Source: Pedobacter panaciterrae (lineage in GTDB: Bacteria > Bacteroidota > Bacteroidia > Sphingobacteriales > Sphingobacteriaceae). Taken from it: a stretch of 64,000 nt of DNA. Location: positions 434,001 through 498,000 of the forward strand of contig NZ_JABMKW010000020.1 in assembly GCF_013204795.1 (NCBI RefSeq). The letters are read 5' to 3'. The notes under the pieces were generated by a model. It made no database searches. It saw only the letters and a list, made by a program, of their open reading frames with translations, and had not been told where the DNA came from. The position numbers and the translations under genes are program-made. Numbering within the stretch: the first letter of the stretch is position 1; each line of letters starts with the position of its first letter. Shown piece by piece: positions 35,561 to 44,477 of this stretch.

Positions 35561-35588
35561 ATAGCCGGGGCTTTTTAGCCCCGGCTAT
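35561..35588 (-). terminator. Terminator of the aldo/keto reductase gene
   Basis: Perfect 12-bp stem: ATAGCCGGGGCT (35561-35572) and AGCCCCGGCTAT (35577-35588), 4-nt loop, followed on the minus strand by TTTTAAT. Confidence 0.85.
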
Positions 35589-36559
35589 TATCGTTGCAGG
35601 TAGGTGCCACCAAGGATCGCTCCTGGCGAAAATTGTGCGTTAAGGGCGTTAGCCTCTTCCGGACTGAAAATTATCTCCATTGCTTGCATATTCTCCGGTA
35701 GTCTTGATCTGCGGCTCATGCTTACCAATGGCATAATATGTTCGCCCTGAGTGTTGACCCAAGCAATAGCCAGTTGTGTCGGGGTATATCCTTTTTCTTT
35801 TGCGATTTGCCTTAATACTTCAACTTTTTCCAGATTTTTAATGAGATTCTCTCCTTGAAAACGTGTGAAATGATTATGATGATCATTAGCTGGGAGTGGT
35901 GCGGTCATCTCCCCCGTAAGCAAGCCTTCGGCGGTGTTGGCAAACGCAACTACACCGATACCCAATTCTTTGGCTGTTGGAAGCAGGTCGCTTTCTATCT
36001 GGCGATCGGCCAGTGAATACCCGATTTCCAATGCAGTTACAGGGTATATGCTATTCGCCTCACGCAGTTGCGTTGGGGTAATTTCAGAAACGCCAAGGTG
36101 GCGCACCTTTCCTTCCTTGATTAAGTCAGCGACAGTCCCTATGATGTCTTCAATTGGTACACTATCGTCAATTCTGCATGGTTGATAAAGATCAATGGTA
36201 TCGATACCCAAGCGTACCAAAGAATAATTGATAAAATTCTTGATGGCCATTGGACGCAGGTCCAAGCCAAGCCACTGGCCATTGTAAAAGATCGCACCAA
36301 ACTTTACACTGATGAAAGCATCATGCCTTCTGTTTTTGATGGCTTTGCCGATCAGCAGCTCGTTGTGTCCGCTGCCATAAAAGTCTCCTGTATTTAAAAA
36401 ATTGATGCCTTTATCTAATGCTTCCTGAATGGTAGCGATACTTTCGTTTTCGTCATTTACCGGGCCGCCCCAAACCGACGACATCCGCATGCAGCCTAAT
36501 CCAAGTTTAGATACCAGCGGACCATTTTTGCCGAGGTTTATTTTTGTTATTTGTTCCAT
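35588..36559 (-). CDS. Aldo/keto reductase
   Basis: 323 aa from ATG 36559 (MEQITKINLGKNG); the longer start at 36598 adds a non-conserved tail. (beta/alpha)8 NADPH reductase: GLGCMRMSS early, catalytic Asp-Tyr pair in FLNTGDFYGSGHNE (about 44-57), Lys in FISVKFG, and the late ATQLAIAWVNTQG. The usual catalytic His lies in a DLYQPCRID segment where Cys or Arg stand in place of the canonical His, so activity may differ. Substrate unknown. Confidence 0.9.
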   Translation of the reverse strand: MEQITKINLGKNGPLVSKLGLGCMRMSSVWGGPVNDENESIATIQEALDKGINFLNTGDFYGSGHNELLIGKAIKNRRHDAFISVKFGAIFYNGQWLGLDLRPMAIKNFINYSLVRLGIDTIDLYQPCRIDDSVPIEDIIGTVADLIKEGKVRHLGVSEITPTQLREANSIYPVTALEIGYSLADRQIESDLLPTAKELGIGVVAFANTAEGLLTGEMTAPLPANDHHNHFTRFQGENLIKNLEKVEVLRQIAKEKGYTPTQLAIAWVNTQGEHIMPLVSMSRRSRLPENMQAMEIIFSPEEANALNAQFSPGAILGGTYLQR

Positions 36560-36730
36560 AACTGATAATTTACGTATTAACGAATCAAAGATCATCACTT
36601 TTGTTCACCTGCTATTTCCCATATGGCTCATTTTACTTGTCTGTGAGGCTCAACTTATCATTAGTGTAATTACATTTAAAATAAAAATTCCCATAAAAAT
36701 CTTAAATTGATAAATAAAACAATCGCTGCT

Positions 36731-37189
36731 ATGTTAAAGCAATTCTGCAAATACAACAATTGGGCAAATTCACTTTTGCTGGATGCCTTACAGACAAATT
36801 CTCAATTGCTTCCCGAATCATGTATTACACTGTTCAGTCACATCGTAAATGCGCAAAAGATATGGGTTTCCAGAATTAACGGCGTTGCATCCAATATTGG
36901 TGTGTGGCAAGTAAACGATCTTGAAATATGCAGCGTGCTGCTCGAAGAAAGCGCAAATGCTTTGTCAAAGATAGAATACCTGGAAACGGCAGACTCACCG
37001 ATTATAAAGTATACAACCTCAACTGCTGGCTATTTTGAAACATCCGTTAATGATATTTTGCTGCACGTTTTTAATCATGGCACCTATCACCGTGCGCAAA
37101 TAGCTAAAGAAATGACGATGCATAACATTAAACCGGTTAATACGGATTACATACAATTTATGAGGTTACAAAAATGTAATGAGATTTAA
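36731..37189 (+). CDS. DinB-family protein
   Basis: About 152 aa from ATG 36731 (MLKQFCKYNNWANSLLL); a TTG at 36707 could add 8 residues. A four-helix metal-binding bundle with YNNWAN near the start, a first His (LFSHIVNAQKIW) and the paired HVFNHGTYHRAQI (His-x3-His-x3-His style). The DinB fold binds a metal in stress and thiol-transfer enzymes; the reaction here is unknown. Convergent with the LytTR gene, 28 bp apart. Confidence 0.85.
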   Translation: MLKQFCKYNNWANSLLLDALQTNSQLLPESCITLFSHIVNAQKIWVSRINGVASNIGVWQVNDLEICSVLLEESANALSKIEYLETADSPIIKYTTSTAGYFETSVNDILLHVFNHGTYHRAQIAKEMTMHNIKPVNTDYIQFMRLQKCNEI

Positions 37190-37217
37190 TCAAGATGTAA
37201 AGTGGTGTCTAATGGTA

Positions 37218-37916
37218 TTATATAATCTTCCGTTTTAGTTCTTTATACCTTGACCTCCCAATAGGTAGTATTTCCCCATTTTTAAGTTCAAGAAGATATT
37301 TACTGCCGGTATGAACAATGATTTCTTTTGCTTGATTAATCGGTACAATATAAGATTTATGAATGCGCTCAAAAGAGGCAGGAAGCAACTGTTCTAGTTT
37401 TTCGAGTGATTTATCATGAAGTGCTTTCTTTCCATTAAGTAAATGCAATTCGGTGTAAATACCGGCGCCTTTGATGTACCGGACTTCTTTAATATCAATC
37501 AATACGATGGAACCGGCCTTTTTAACAGCCAGGTATTCAAGTTTACCTTCAGATTTTGGCCCCGATGTAAATAAACGTCTGAATGCAAGGTTGAGGCGCT
37601 CCTGATCAAAGGGTTTAGGAACAAAATCCAACACGCCGTAAGCAAAAGCCGTAATCGCTTTTTCTGTATAAGCCGATATAATGATCGTATGAAAAGCGCT
37701 GGCGGTAACACTTTTAAGCAAATCGAATCCATCCTCACCATTTAAATTCAGATCCAGCAATAACAGATCGGGTGTATGTTCACTCAAATATTTAATGCCA
37801 CCATTAACGGATTCGCAAACCACAAGATTTTGAATCGTTGATCCAAAGAATTCCCGACTCATCCGCGCTACCCTTTTGGCAATCCTTGCCTCATCTTCAA
37901 CAAGTAGTATATTCAT
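37218..37916 (-). CDS. LytTR-family response regulator
   Basis: 232 aa from ATG 37916, which overlaps the kinase stop (TAATG). Receiver domain: acidic pocket VEDE (about 6-9), phosphorylation Asp in LLLDLNLNGEDG (about 55), Lys in FVPKPF (about 103). A LytTR DNA-binding domain follows (about 130-230): RYIKGAGIYTEL, SFERIHKSYIVPINQA, LPIGRSRYKELKRKI. It pairs with the upstream kinase and may act on the divergent TonB receptor gene. Confidence 0.92.
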   Translation of the reverse strand: MNILLVEDEARIAKRVARMSREFFGSTIQNLVVCESVNGGIKYLSEHTPDLLLLDLNLNGEDGFDLLKSVTASAFHTIIISAYTEKAITAFAYGVLDFVPKPFDQERLNLAFRRLFTSGPKSEGKLEYLAVKKAGSIVLIDIKEVRYIKGAGIYTELHLLNGKKALHDKSLEKLEQLLPASFERIHKSYIVPINQAKEIIVHTGSKYLLELKNGEILPIGRSRYKELKRKII

Positions 37917-39589
37917 TATCCAGCATGTATTTTTATGCATGTAAGCCAACCTTCGGGTACGGCCTGCGATTCAAAAGTCCATTGATCACCATAGCTTTCG
38001 GTTAACCGTGCAGCAATGTATTGAAAACCTGTCCCTGTTTTTTTTTCAATTCTGTTTTCTCTGTTCCTGGCGATGGTTAGCAGCTTATATTGCTTGTTCC
38101 CGCGTTGCTTTTCAAAGCTCAGCTTAAAAGTAATGATCTTATCAATGCTGGGCATACTATGGGTAATGCCATTCTCCAAAATGGTATGGATAATTGCCGG
38201 GGGAATCAAATCCAGTTCATCAATACCTGACTGTTCCCATACATAATTAATTTCCTTTCTAAACTGCATAACCTTTAAATGTGCTTTACAAAGCGCTATT
38301 TCTTTGGCGACCGGGATTAAAGTTTCTTCTCCTATTTGATTTAAAATATCAAACTCTTTTGCCAGTGCTTGAATAAAAACAATACCATCTTTTGGCGATT
38401 CCTCTATCCAGTCGATCATAGAAGTCAGCGTATTTTTTATAAAATGGGGTTGAATATTTTTCTTTAGCAATTCCAATTTTAACCTCGAAGAAAGTATTAA
38501 AGAAGACTGGTGTTCTTTCTCGAGTAGTTTGGCTCTTATAGTGTGTAAATAAAGCATAGATAGTACAATTAGGGTATAACATATGAAAAGAAAAAAATCA
38601 TAAACGATAAATGCACTCGCTACTGCACTCATCAGTAAACCAACAAATACTACCCAGGCACCTTTTACATTTCTAAATAACGCATTTACTACAATAATGA
38701 GCGAGAAAAACCACATGGTGTAACTAAACAACATGGCTGTCCAGTCGTAATGCCTGAAATTATCGATGTAAATCCAGATCAGAATCAGTAATTGCAGACC
38801 TAAAAGCCAGAACTTCTTTTTAAAGTAAAACTGAATGGTAAAATAGAAAGGGACAAGAAGGGAAATGGCAAAGGTAAGCCAGCCAACAATTTCCAACCGT
38901 GTGTAAAAGTGGCTGTAAGGAATGGTAATGTAAAACTTCACATGCTCAACCCCCAGCAGAGCAAAGAAAAGCAGACAAATGATTCCAAAAATTAGAACAT
39001 CCAACTCTTTACGACTGCTGTTAATGTACAGGAGGAAATAATAGAAAGCTGCAACAAGAAAAGCACCTGCCATTAAATTCATATATGAAGTGGCAACTAG
39101 AGGTCTTTGAATCAATGCCTTATAATATTGTAGTTTAACATCAACACCTCTTAATTCTCCTGTATTAAAATGTTGTGCAGTTCTTAACGCTAATGTGTGT
39201 AAACCGGATCTGGCCAGTGAATCAGGCAACAAAAAATCGCTCATTTCGGTACCTGGTACCTCATGGATTTTATCTTTTGCAAACTCACCGTTTTTACCAA
39301 CGAATACACCATCCCAGTAGACATCGAAGGAACCAAAACTGTGAATCCCTAAACCCACAGAAATACTGTCTTTAGGATCTCTGTTTGTGATGCGTACGTT
39401 AACTCTGGACCAAAAAACGGCAGTTTTTGGATCCCGTTCCTTCTCCCAGCCGCTGGTATCATAGTTCTTTTTTGCCCAGTTCAAATCGTCGCCGTTTTTA
39501 TAGACGGCGTCTGTATATTCATAATGGAGATCCTGTTTACAGGATGACAAAAAGAGGGTTAGAAAGAATAAGAAGCGAAATTTAACCAT
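37916..39589 (-). CDS. LytS-type sensor histidine kinase with N-terminal exported domain
   Basis: 557 aa. A signal with a Cys in lipobox position (FLSSCKQ, about 17) precedes an exported beta-domain (about 25-160), then seven or so transmembrane helices (about 170-370) as in 7TMR sensors. The kinase core has IQPHFIKNTLTSMIDWI (H-box), ILENGITHSM (N-box) and KTGTGFQYIAARL (G-box). Its stop shares one base with the regulator's start, so the pair is translated together. Signal unknown; a lipid-modified kinase N-terminus would be unusual and the Cys may be coincidental. Confidence 0.85.
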   Translation of the reverse strand: MVKFRFLFFLTLFLSSCKQDLHYEYTDAVYKNGDDLNWAKKNYDTSGWEKERDPKTAVFWSRVNVRITNRDPKDSISVGLGIHSFGSFDVYWDGVFVGKNGEFAKDKIHEVPGTEMSDFLLPDSLARSGLHTLALRTAQHFNTGELRGVDVKLQYYKALIQRPLVATSYMNLMAGAFLVAAFYYFLLYINSSRKELDVLIFGIICLLFFALLGVEHVKFYITIPYSHFYTRLEIVGWLTFAISLLVPFYFTIQFYFKKKFWLLGLQLLILIWIYIDNFRHYDWTAMLFSYTMWFFSLIIVVNALFRNVKGAWVVFVGLLMSAVASAFIVYDFFLFICYTLIVLSMLYLHTIRAKLLEKEHQSSLILSSRLKLELLKKNIQPHFIKNTLTSMIDWIEESPKDGIVFIQALAKEFDILNQIGEETLIPVAKEIALCKAHLKVMQFRKEINYVWEQSGIDELDLIPPAIIHTILENGITHSMPSIDKIITFKLSFEKQRGNKQYKLLTIARNRENRIEKKTGTGFQYIAARLTESYGDQWTFESQAVPEGWLTCIKIHAG

Positions 39590-39697
39590 AATGTAAAGCT
39601 AAACTGAATATAAGACAGAAAAATGTATTTCAAAAGGATATAGAGCCGTTGGCATGTTTTATTGTGTTTTGAACGGCCGCAGTCTTAATCTTGCCTC

Positions 39698-42088
39698 ATG
39701 AAAAAACTACTCATCACTATCATGGTCTGTGTTATAGGCTCTACGATTAATGCACAGCAAAACAATCAAATACCATCAAAGGGATTGGTAAATGGCAAAT
39801 TAACTGACCAAGCACAACTCGCACTGCCTTACGTAACTATTCAAGTTAAAAATATCCTTGGGAAACTTATTTTAAGCACCATTAGTGATGAGAAAGGAGA
39901 ATTTCTTTTAGAAGGATTGCCTGAAGAAAATGTCATATTGGAATTTAGCCTAATAGGTTATAAGACCTTAAGTCGAAACGTTGAGCTAAGTCCTTCAGCC
40001 TATAAACTGGATATTGGAAATATTAGCCTTATGCAAGATACAACCGTTCTAAAAGAAGTTTCGATCACTGCAGAAAAAAGTATGATTAGTTTAAAACTGG
40101 ATAAAAAGGTCTTTGAGGTTGGAAAAGACATCTTATCTCAAAGCGGTTCAGTTAACGATATATTAAACAGCGTACCATCTGTAGCGATAAATCCTGAAGG
40201 CGCAGTAAGGCTAAGAGGCAATAGCAATGTGATGGTTTTAATTAATGGTCGGCGTTCGGGATTAACGCAAAGCAATTCACTCGATCAGATCCCTGCCGGT
40301 CTAATTGATAAGATTGAGGTTATTTCCAATCCCTCTTCCCGTTACGATGCCGGAGGATCTGCCGGAATCATTAACATCATCCTTAAAAAGAATAAAATTG
40401 GTGGGCTAAATGGCCAGCTAAAGGTGGTAGGAGGGCTTCCTAATGATAACCGTATAAATCCCAGTTTGAATTATAAGTCAGATAAAATTAACCTGTTCTC
40501 TACGCTGGGCATCCGTTTATCGGATTATAAAGGTTTTTACAGCAGTAATCAAAGCGTGTTGGATAATGAACAGCAGCGTTTCTTAACTCAAACACAGGAT
40601 GAAGACCGACATGATGACGGTAAATTGATATATCTCGGTGCTGACTATCTCATTAATGCACACAATACAATGACTGCAGCCTACTTTAAAAATGCGACTA
40701 AAGATCATGACAAAACCTGGTTCGATTATCAATATAGTAGCAGTACTCTGGATAGCAACTTAATCAGAAATGGTGAATCCCGAGAGAAAAGAGATTACAA
40801 TCAATTAGAATTTAACTATACGCGCACATTCGAAAATGCACAAAAAAAATATACACTTGATATGCAATATGATTTTTGGAATAGCGACAAAACATGGGCG
40901 TTGACCACTGAGAAACACTTTCCACATCCCGAAACTTTGCCGGGTATCAGGACCAGTTCTATTGGCAGTAGTAAGGATTTCTTACTTCAAAGCGATTTAG
41001 AACAACCACTAACCGAAAAATCGATGCTTGAACTGGGGCTAAAACTCGAGAACAGAAAAGTAACAAGTGATTTTTATGCAGAACAACAACAAGGAGATCA
41101 ATGGGTTATTTATTACAACATCAACAATAAACTTCAGTACAATGAACTGATTAGCAGTGCCTATGCTCAATTCAGCAATAAAGGTAAGAGGTTTTCTTAT
41201 ATGTTGGGTTTGCGTTCAGAACTTACCAAAATTAGTATTGAAGATCGACTAGGTGACTACCAAAATAAAAAAAATTACATCCGCATATTTCCTACGCTTA
41301 ACCTGAGCTATCAGCTCAATGAAGAAACGACGACACAGTTTAGCTATAGCAAAAGAATTAATCGCCCATCATTATGGATGTTGTACCCATTTAATGAACT
41401 TACAGATCTTAACTCTCAATTTATTGGCAATCCTGCTCTAAACCCTTCGTATGCGGATGTGCTGGAACTTGGCTTATTGAAGCATTGGGGAGATTTAACC
41501 TTTAATCCTTCTGTCTACTACCAAAATAACTCTGATATTATCCAAATGTACACCTATCGGAATAACGATATATTTTATACTATTCCGGTTAATATTGACG
41601 GTGAGATCAGACAGGGGCTTGAGCTTTCTTTACTTTATAATCCATGGAAATGGTTACAGTTGAATGCCGAATTAAATGGTTATGAGTTCCAGCAAAAGGG
41701 GGTTTATCTGGGTCAGGATTTTAATTTTAATGGAAATGCCACAACAGGAAGGTTTAGCACTCAGGCAAAAATATCAACGATGATGAATTTACAGTTGCGT
41801 TACAATTATACAGGTGCAACAACCAATGCACAAAGCCATACCTGGTCCGTTCACTATCTGGATTTCGGACTAAGCAGGAATGCGCTGAAGGAAAAAATGA
41901 CAATTACACTAGATGGAAGTAATGTACTCAATACGCGCAAAACTAAAACTTTAACCACTGGCGATAATTATATTTATAATCAGCTAAGTAACCCTAATGC
42001 TTCACGTTATCGTTTAACTATGGTTTATCGCTTTAATCTTAAAGATAGCCAATCGATTAGACAGGCAAAAAGCGGAAATAGAAACTAA
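39698..42088 (+). CDS. TonB-dependent outer-membrane receptor (CarboxypepD_reg plus beta-barrel)
   Basis: 796 aa. Signal peptide MKKLLITIMVCVIGSTINAQ, then a CarboxypepD_reg-like domain (about 29-110: GKLTDQAQLALPYVTIQV, FLLEGLPEENVILEFSLIGYK), a plug (about 120-215: SQSGSVNDILNSVPSV, GRRSGLTQ) and a barrel of the outer-membrane beta-barrel 3 type running to NLKDSQ. It is not a SusC protein: no SusD follows and the N-terminus lacks the SusC pattern. Typical cargo is a siderophore, metal or peptide. The gene is divergent from a LytS/LytTR pair across 108 bp, a plausible regulator. Confidence 0.88.
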   Translation: MKKLLITIMVCVIGSTINAQQNNQIPSKGLVNGKLTDQAQLALPYVTIQVKNILGKLILSTISDEKGEFLLEGLPEENVILEFSLIGYKTLSRNVELSPSAYKLDIGNISLMQDTTVLKEVSITAEKSMISLKLDKKVFEVGKDILSQSGSVNDILNSVPSVAINPEGAVRLRGNSNVMVLINGRRSGLTQSNSLDQIPAGLIDKIEVISNPSSRYDAGGSAGIINIILKKNKIGGLNGQLKVVGGLPNDNRINPSLNYKSDKINLFSTLGIRLSDYKGFYSSNQSVLDNEQQRFLTQTQDEDRHDDGKLIYLGADYLINAHNTMTAAYFKNATKDHDKTWFDYQYSSSTLDSNLIRNGESREKRDYNQLEFNYTRTFENAQKKYTLDMQYDFWNSDKTWALTTEKHFPHPETLPGIRTSSIGSSKDFLLQSDLEQPLTEKSMLELGLKLENRKVTSDFYAEQQQGDQWVIYYNINNKLQYNELISSAYAQFSNKGKRFSYMLGLRSELTKISIEDRLGDYQNKKNYIRIFPTLNLSYQLNEETTTQFSYSKRINRPSLWMLYPFNELTDLNSQFIGNPALNPSYADVLELGLLKHWGDLTFNPSVYYQNNSDIIQMYTYRNNDIFYTIPVNIDGEIRQGLELSLLYNPWKWLQLNAELNGYEFQQKGVYLGQDFNFNGNATTGRFSTQAKISTMMNLQLRYNYTGATTNAQSHTWSVHYLDFGLSRNALKEKMTITLDGSNVLNTRKTKTLTTGDNYIYNQLSNPNASRYRLTMVYRFNLKDSQSIRQAKSGNRN

Positions 42089-42150
42089 AAATACCGTAAG
42101 GACTCATTTTTTTTGACTTTTTCTTAGATTGCATCACAAAATTGTCGTGC

Positions 42151-42798
42151 ATGAAAACTTTAACAAAAGAAGATCAGGAAGCTATAACACCAATAATGGC
42201 GCTAAATTTATTGGAAGAGGGAAATAAACGATTTGTTAATAACCTGAAAATCAACCGAAATCTTTTACAGCAAGCAAATGAAACCTCAGATGGTCAACAT
42301 CCGTTCGCTATAATTTTAAGTTGCATAGACAGTCGCACATCTGCGGAATTAATTTTTGACCAGGGTTTGGGTGATATTTTCAGTATCCGGATTGCAGGTA
42401 ACATTATTAATGAGGACGTTTTAGGAAGCATGGAATTTGGCTGCAGGCTTGCAGGTGCAAAAATTATCGTTGTTCTGGGCCATACCAGGTGCGGAGCAAT
42501 TAAAGGTGCCTGCGATCATGTGGAGATGGGCAACCTTACTTCTTTGCTCTCGAAAATCAGGCCTGCTGTGGATGATGAGCTGACCATAAAAGAGAACCGC
42601 AATTCTAACAACAGCGAATTTGTTGAAAAGGTAGCCGCTATAAATGTTAATAGGTCTGTTAAATCGATACTGGAGCGAAGTCCCATTCTCAAAGAAATGG
42701 TAGAAGGAGGCCAAATCGGAATCATCGGGGGCCTTCACGATATTACCACAGGAGTAGTTACATTTTATCCGGGAACGATAGATTTGGGTAAAAAGTGA
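42151..42798 (+). CDS. Beta-class carbonic anhydrase
   Basis: 215 aa from ATG 42151; an upstream TTG at 42142 is possible. Zinc ligands visible: SCIDSR (Cys-x-Asp-x-Arg, about residue 53) and GHTRCGA (His-x2-Cys, about 110). It converts CO2 and bicarbonate in the cytoplasm. The closing GGLHDITTGVVTFY is standard. The TonB receptor gene ends 62 bp upstream and the GH43 gene starts 22 bp downstream; I see no functional link. Confidence 0.93.
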   Translation: MKTLTKEDQEAITPIMALNLLEEGNKRFVNNLKINRNLLQQANETSDGQHPFAIILSCIDSRTSAELIFDQGLGDIFSIRIAGNIINEDVLGSMEFGCRLAGAKIIVVLGHTRCGAIKGACDHVEMGNLTSLLSKIRPAVDDELTIKENRNSNNSEFVEKVAAINVNRSVKSILERSPILKEMVEGGQIGIIGGLHDITTGVVTFYPGTIDLGKK

Positions 42799-42820
42799 AA
42801 AATAAAAATAGATTTGTGAA

Positions 42821-44464
42821 ATGATAAATGGCCGTTTTATGGATATAAGGTATATTAATACTGCAGTAATATGTGCTGTTTTCATGTGTGTATTGCTATC
42901 ATGTGGCGTTAAAAGAAGAGATGCAGATAAAAATGTTGCTCCTGCCGATGTTCAATTGGTAAACCCTGCATTACCTGGCGACAATCCGGATCCTTCAATT
43001 ATAAGGATAGGCAAAGTTTATTATGCTACGTCAACTACTAATGAATGGGCACCTTATTTTACCATCTATAAATCGGTAGATTTAAAGAACTGGGTATTGG
43101 TTAACCATGTTTTCCCGGAGGGGTTCAAGGATATGAAGGATCAATGGGGAGAAAATAATTTCTGGGCTTCCGAACTGGCCTATGATGCAAAGCAGCATAG
43201 AATTTATGCCTATTATACTGCGCATAACAGGAAAGTCAAAGGAAACCCGGGCTTGCAGTGTGGCGTAGCCTGGATAGATGCCAATAAAATCGAAACGGGC
43301 AAATTCACAGACAATGGTCCTGTAATCATAGAAGATGATTGTGGAGCAATTGACGCTTTCGAATTTCAGGACAAGGGAAAAATTTATGCCTTCTGGAAAA
43401 ATGACGGAAATGGTTGTGGGAAGGAAAGCTGGATTTGGGTGCAGGAAATCAATGAAAGCCGTACCAAATTGCTGGGTGAGAAAAGAAAAGTATACACAAA
43501 CAGCCAACCTTGGGAGACCTCTCTGGTAGAGGGTGCTTGTTTTTTCAGAATGGGTGAGTACATCTATAGTTTATATGCGGTAGGAGGGTGTTGTGATGCT
43601 AAGTGTAATTATAAGACGGGAATTGCCCGGACAAAAGATCTAGCAGGAGGAAAATGGGAGAAGTATGATAAAAACCCTGTAATGGTTAGCAATGAACGAT
43701 GGAACTGCCCTGGTCACGGCACTGTGGTTGAATCTGCAGACCACCGATTTTTTATGCTTTATCATGCGTTCAATAAAAACTATGATGTATTTGTAGGCAG
43801 AGAAGGTATACTTGAAGAATTAAAAACGGGGCCGGATGGCTGGCCGGTTCTTCATAATGCGACCATTCCAAATCGACCAAAAGCAGAACTGGATTTTTAT
43901 GACGATTTTAAAAAGGACAATAAACTGAACCTAGCCTGGCAATGGCCATCGAAATTGCCAAAGCCGGATGTGAACTTCAATAATGGGCTTCATCTGGTAT
44001 CTACGAACCAGAATCATGAGTTGGGAACATTTTTAGGGCAATATATTAAAACCGTGAATTTCAGCATTAGCACGAAAGTGACGCTTACGGAGGCACAAAG
44101 TGGGCTCTGTTTCGCAGGAGCCATTTTCAAAAGTAAGTGGCCAGGTGAGTTAGGAGGAATTGGAATAACAGCTGCTGAAGATGGTATAACAGTATATAAT
44201 AATCTTGAGGGAAAATACCTTGTACTCAAACAAGTCAAAGAACAATCTCATGGATTAATTGAATTGAAAATGCAGATCAGCGGAGGTGGAAAACTAATAG
44301 ATTTCTTTTATAAAAAGCCTCAGTTGGAATGGGTGAAATTCCATACTGCAACATTTGATGCGCCAAAATATGCACCATGGGGAATGGGGTATAGGGCTGG
44401 TATTGTAGCTAAAGGTTCAGGTCAGAAAGCGTTTTTCAATTCTTTCGAATTGAAAAATAATTAA
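42821..44464 (+). CDS. Glycoside hydrolase family 43-type lipoprotein
   Basis: 547 aa; 42821 (MINGRFMDIR) or 42839 (MDIRYINTA) as start. Lipobox VLLSCGVK. The five-bladed GH43 domain (about 45-340) shows PGDNPDPS with the catalytic base Asp, FWASELAYD, and a later acid Glu in SLVEGACFF. A concanavalin-like module follows (about 350-547: LDFYDDF..LAWQWP). Such enzymes are arabinosidases, xylosidases or related; the exact sugar is not readable. Convergent with the heparinase-like gene, 13 bp apart. Confidence 0.85.
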   Translation: MINGRFMDIRYINTAVICAVFMCVLLSCGVKRRDADKNVAPADVQLVNPALPGDNPDPSIIRIGKVYYATSTTNEWAPYFTIYKSVDLKNWVLVNHVFPEGFKDMKDQWGENNFWASELAYDAKQHRIYAYYTAHNRKVKGNPGLQCGVAWIDANKIETGKFTDNGPVIIEDDCGAIDAFEFQDKGKIYAFWKNDGNGCGKESWIWVQEINESRTKLLGEKRKVYTNSQPWETSLVEGACFFRMGEYIYSLYAVGGCCDAKCNYKTGIARTKDLAGGKWEKYDKNPVMVSNERWNCPGHGTVVESADHRFFMLYHAFNKNYDVFVGREGILEELKTGPDGWPVLHNATIPNRPKAELDFYDDFKKDNKLNLAWQWPSKLPKPDVNFNNGLHLVSTNQNHELGTFLGQYIKTVNFSISTKVTLTEAQSGLCFAGAIFKSKWPGELGGIGITAAEDGITVYNNLEGKYLVLKQVKEQSHGLIELKMQISGGGKLIDFFYKKPQLEWVKFHTATFDAPKYAPWGMGYRAGIVAKGSGQKAFFNSFELKNN

Positions 44465-44477
44465 AGAGTAATGCCAT

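Noticed and set aside
42421..42885. Minus-strand 154-codon frame
   Set aside because: Antisense to the carbonic anhydrase gene; composition is not protein-like.
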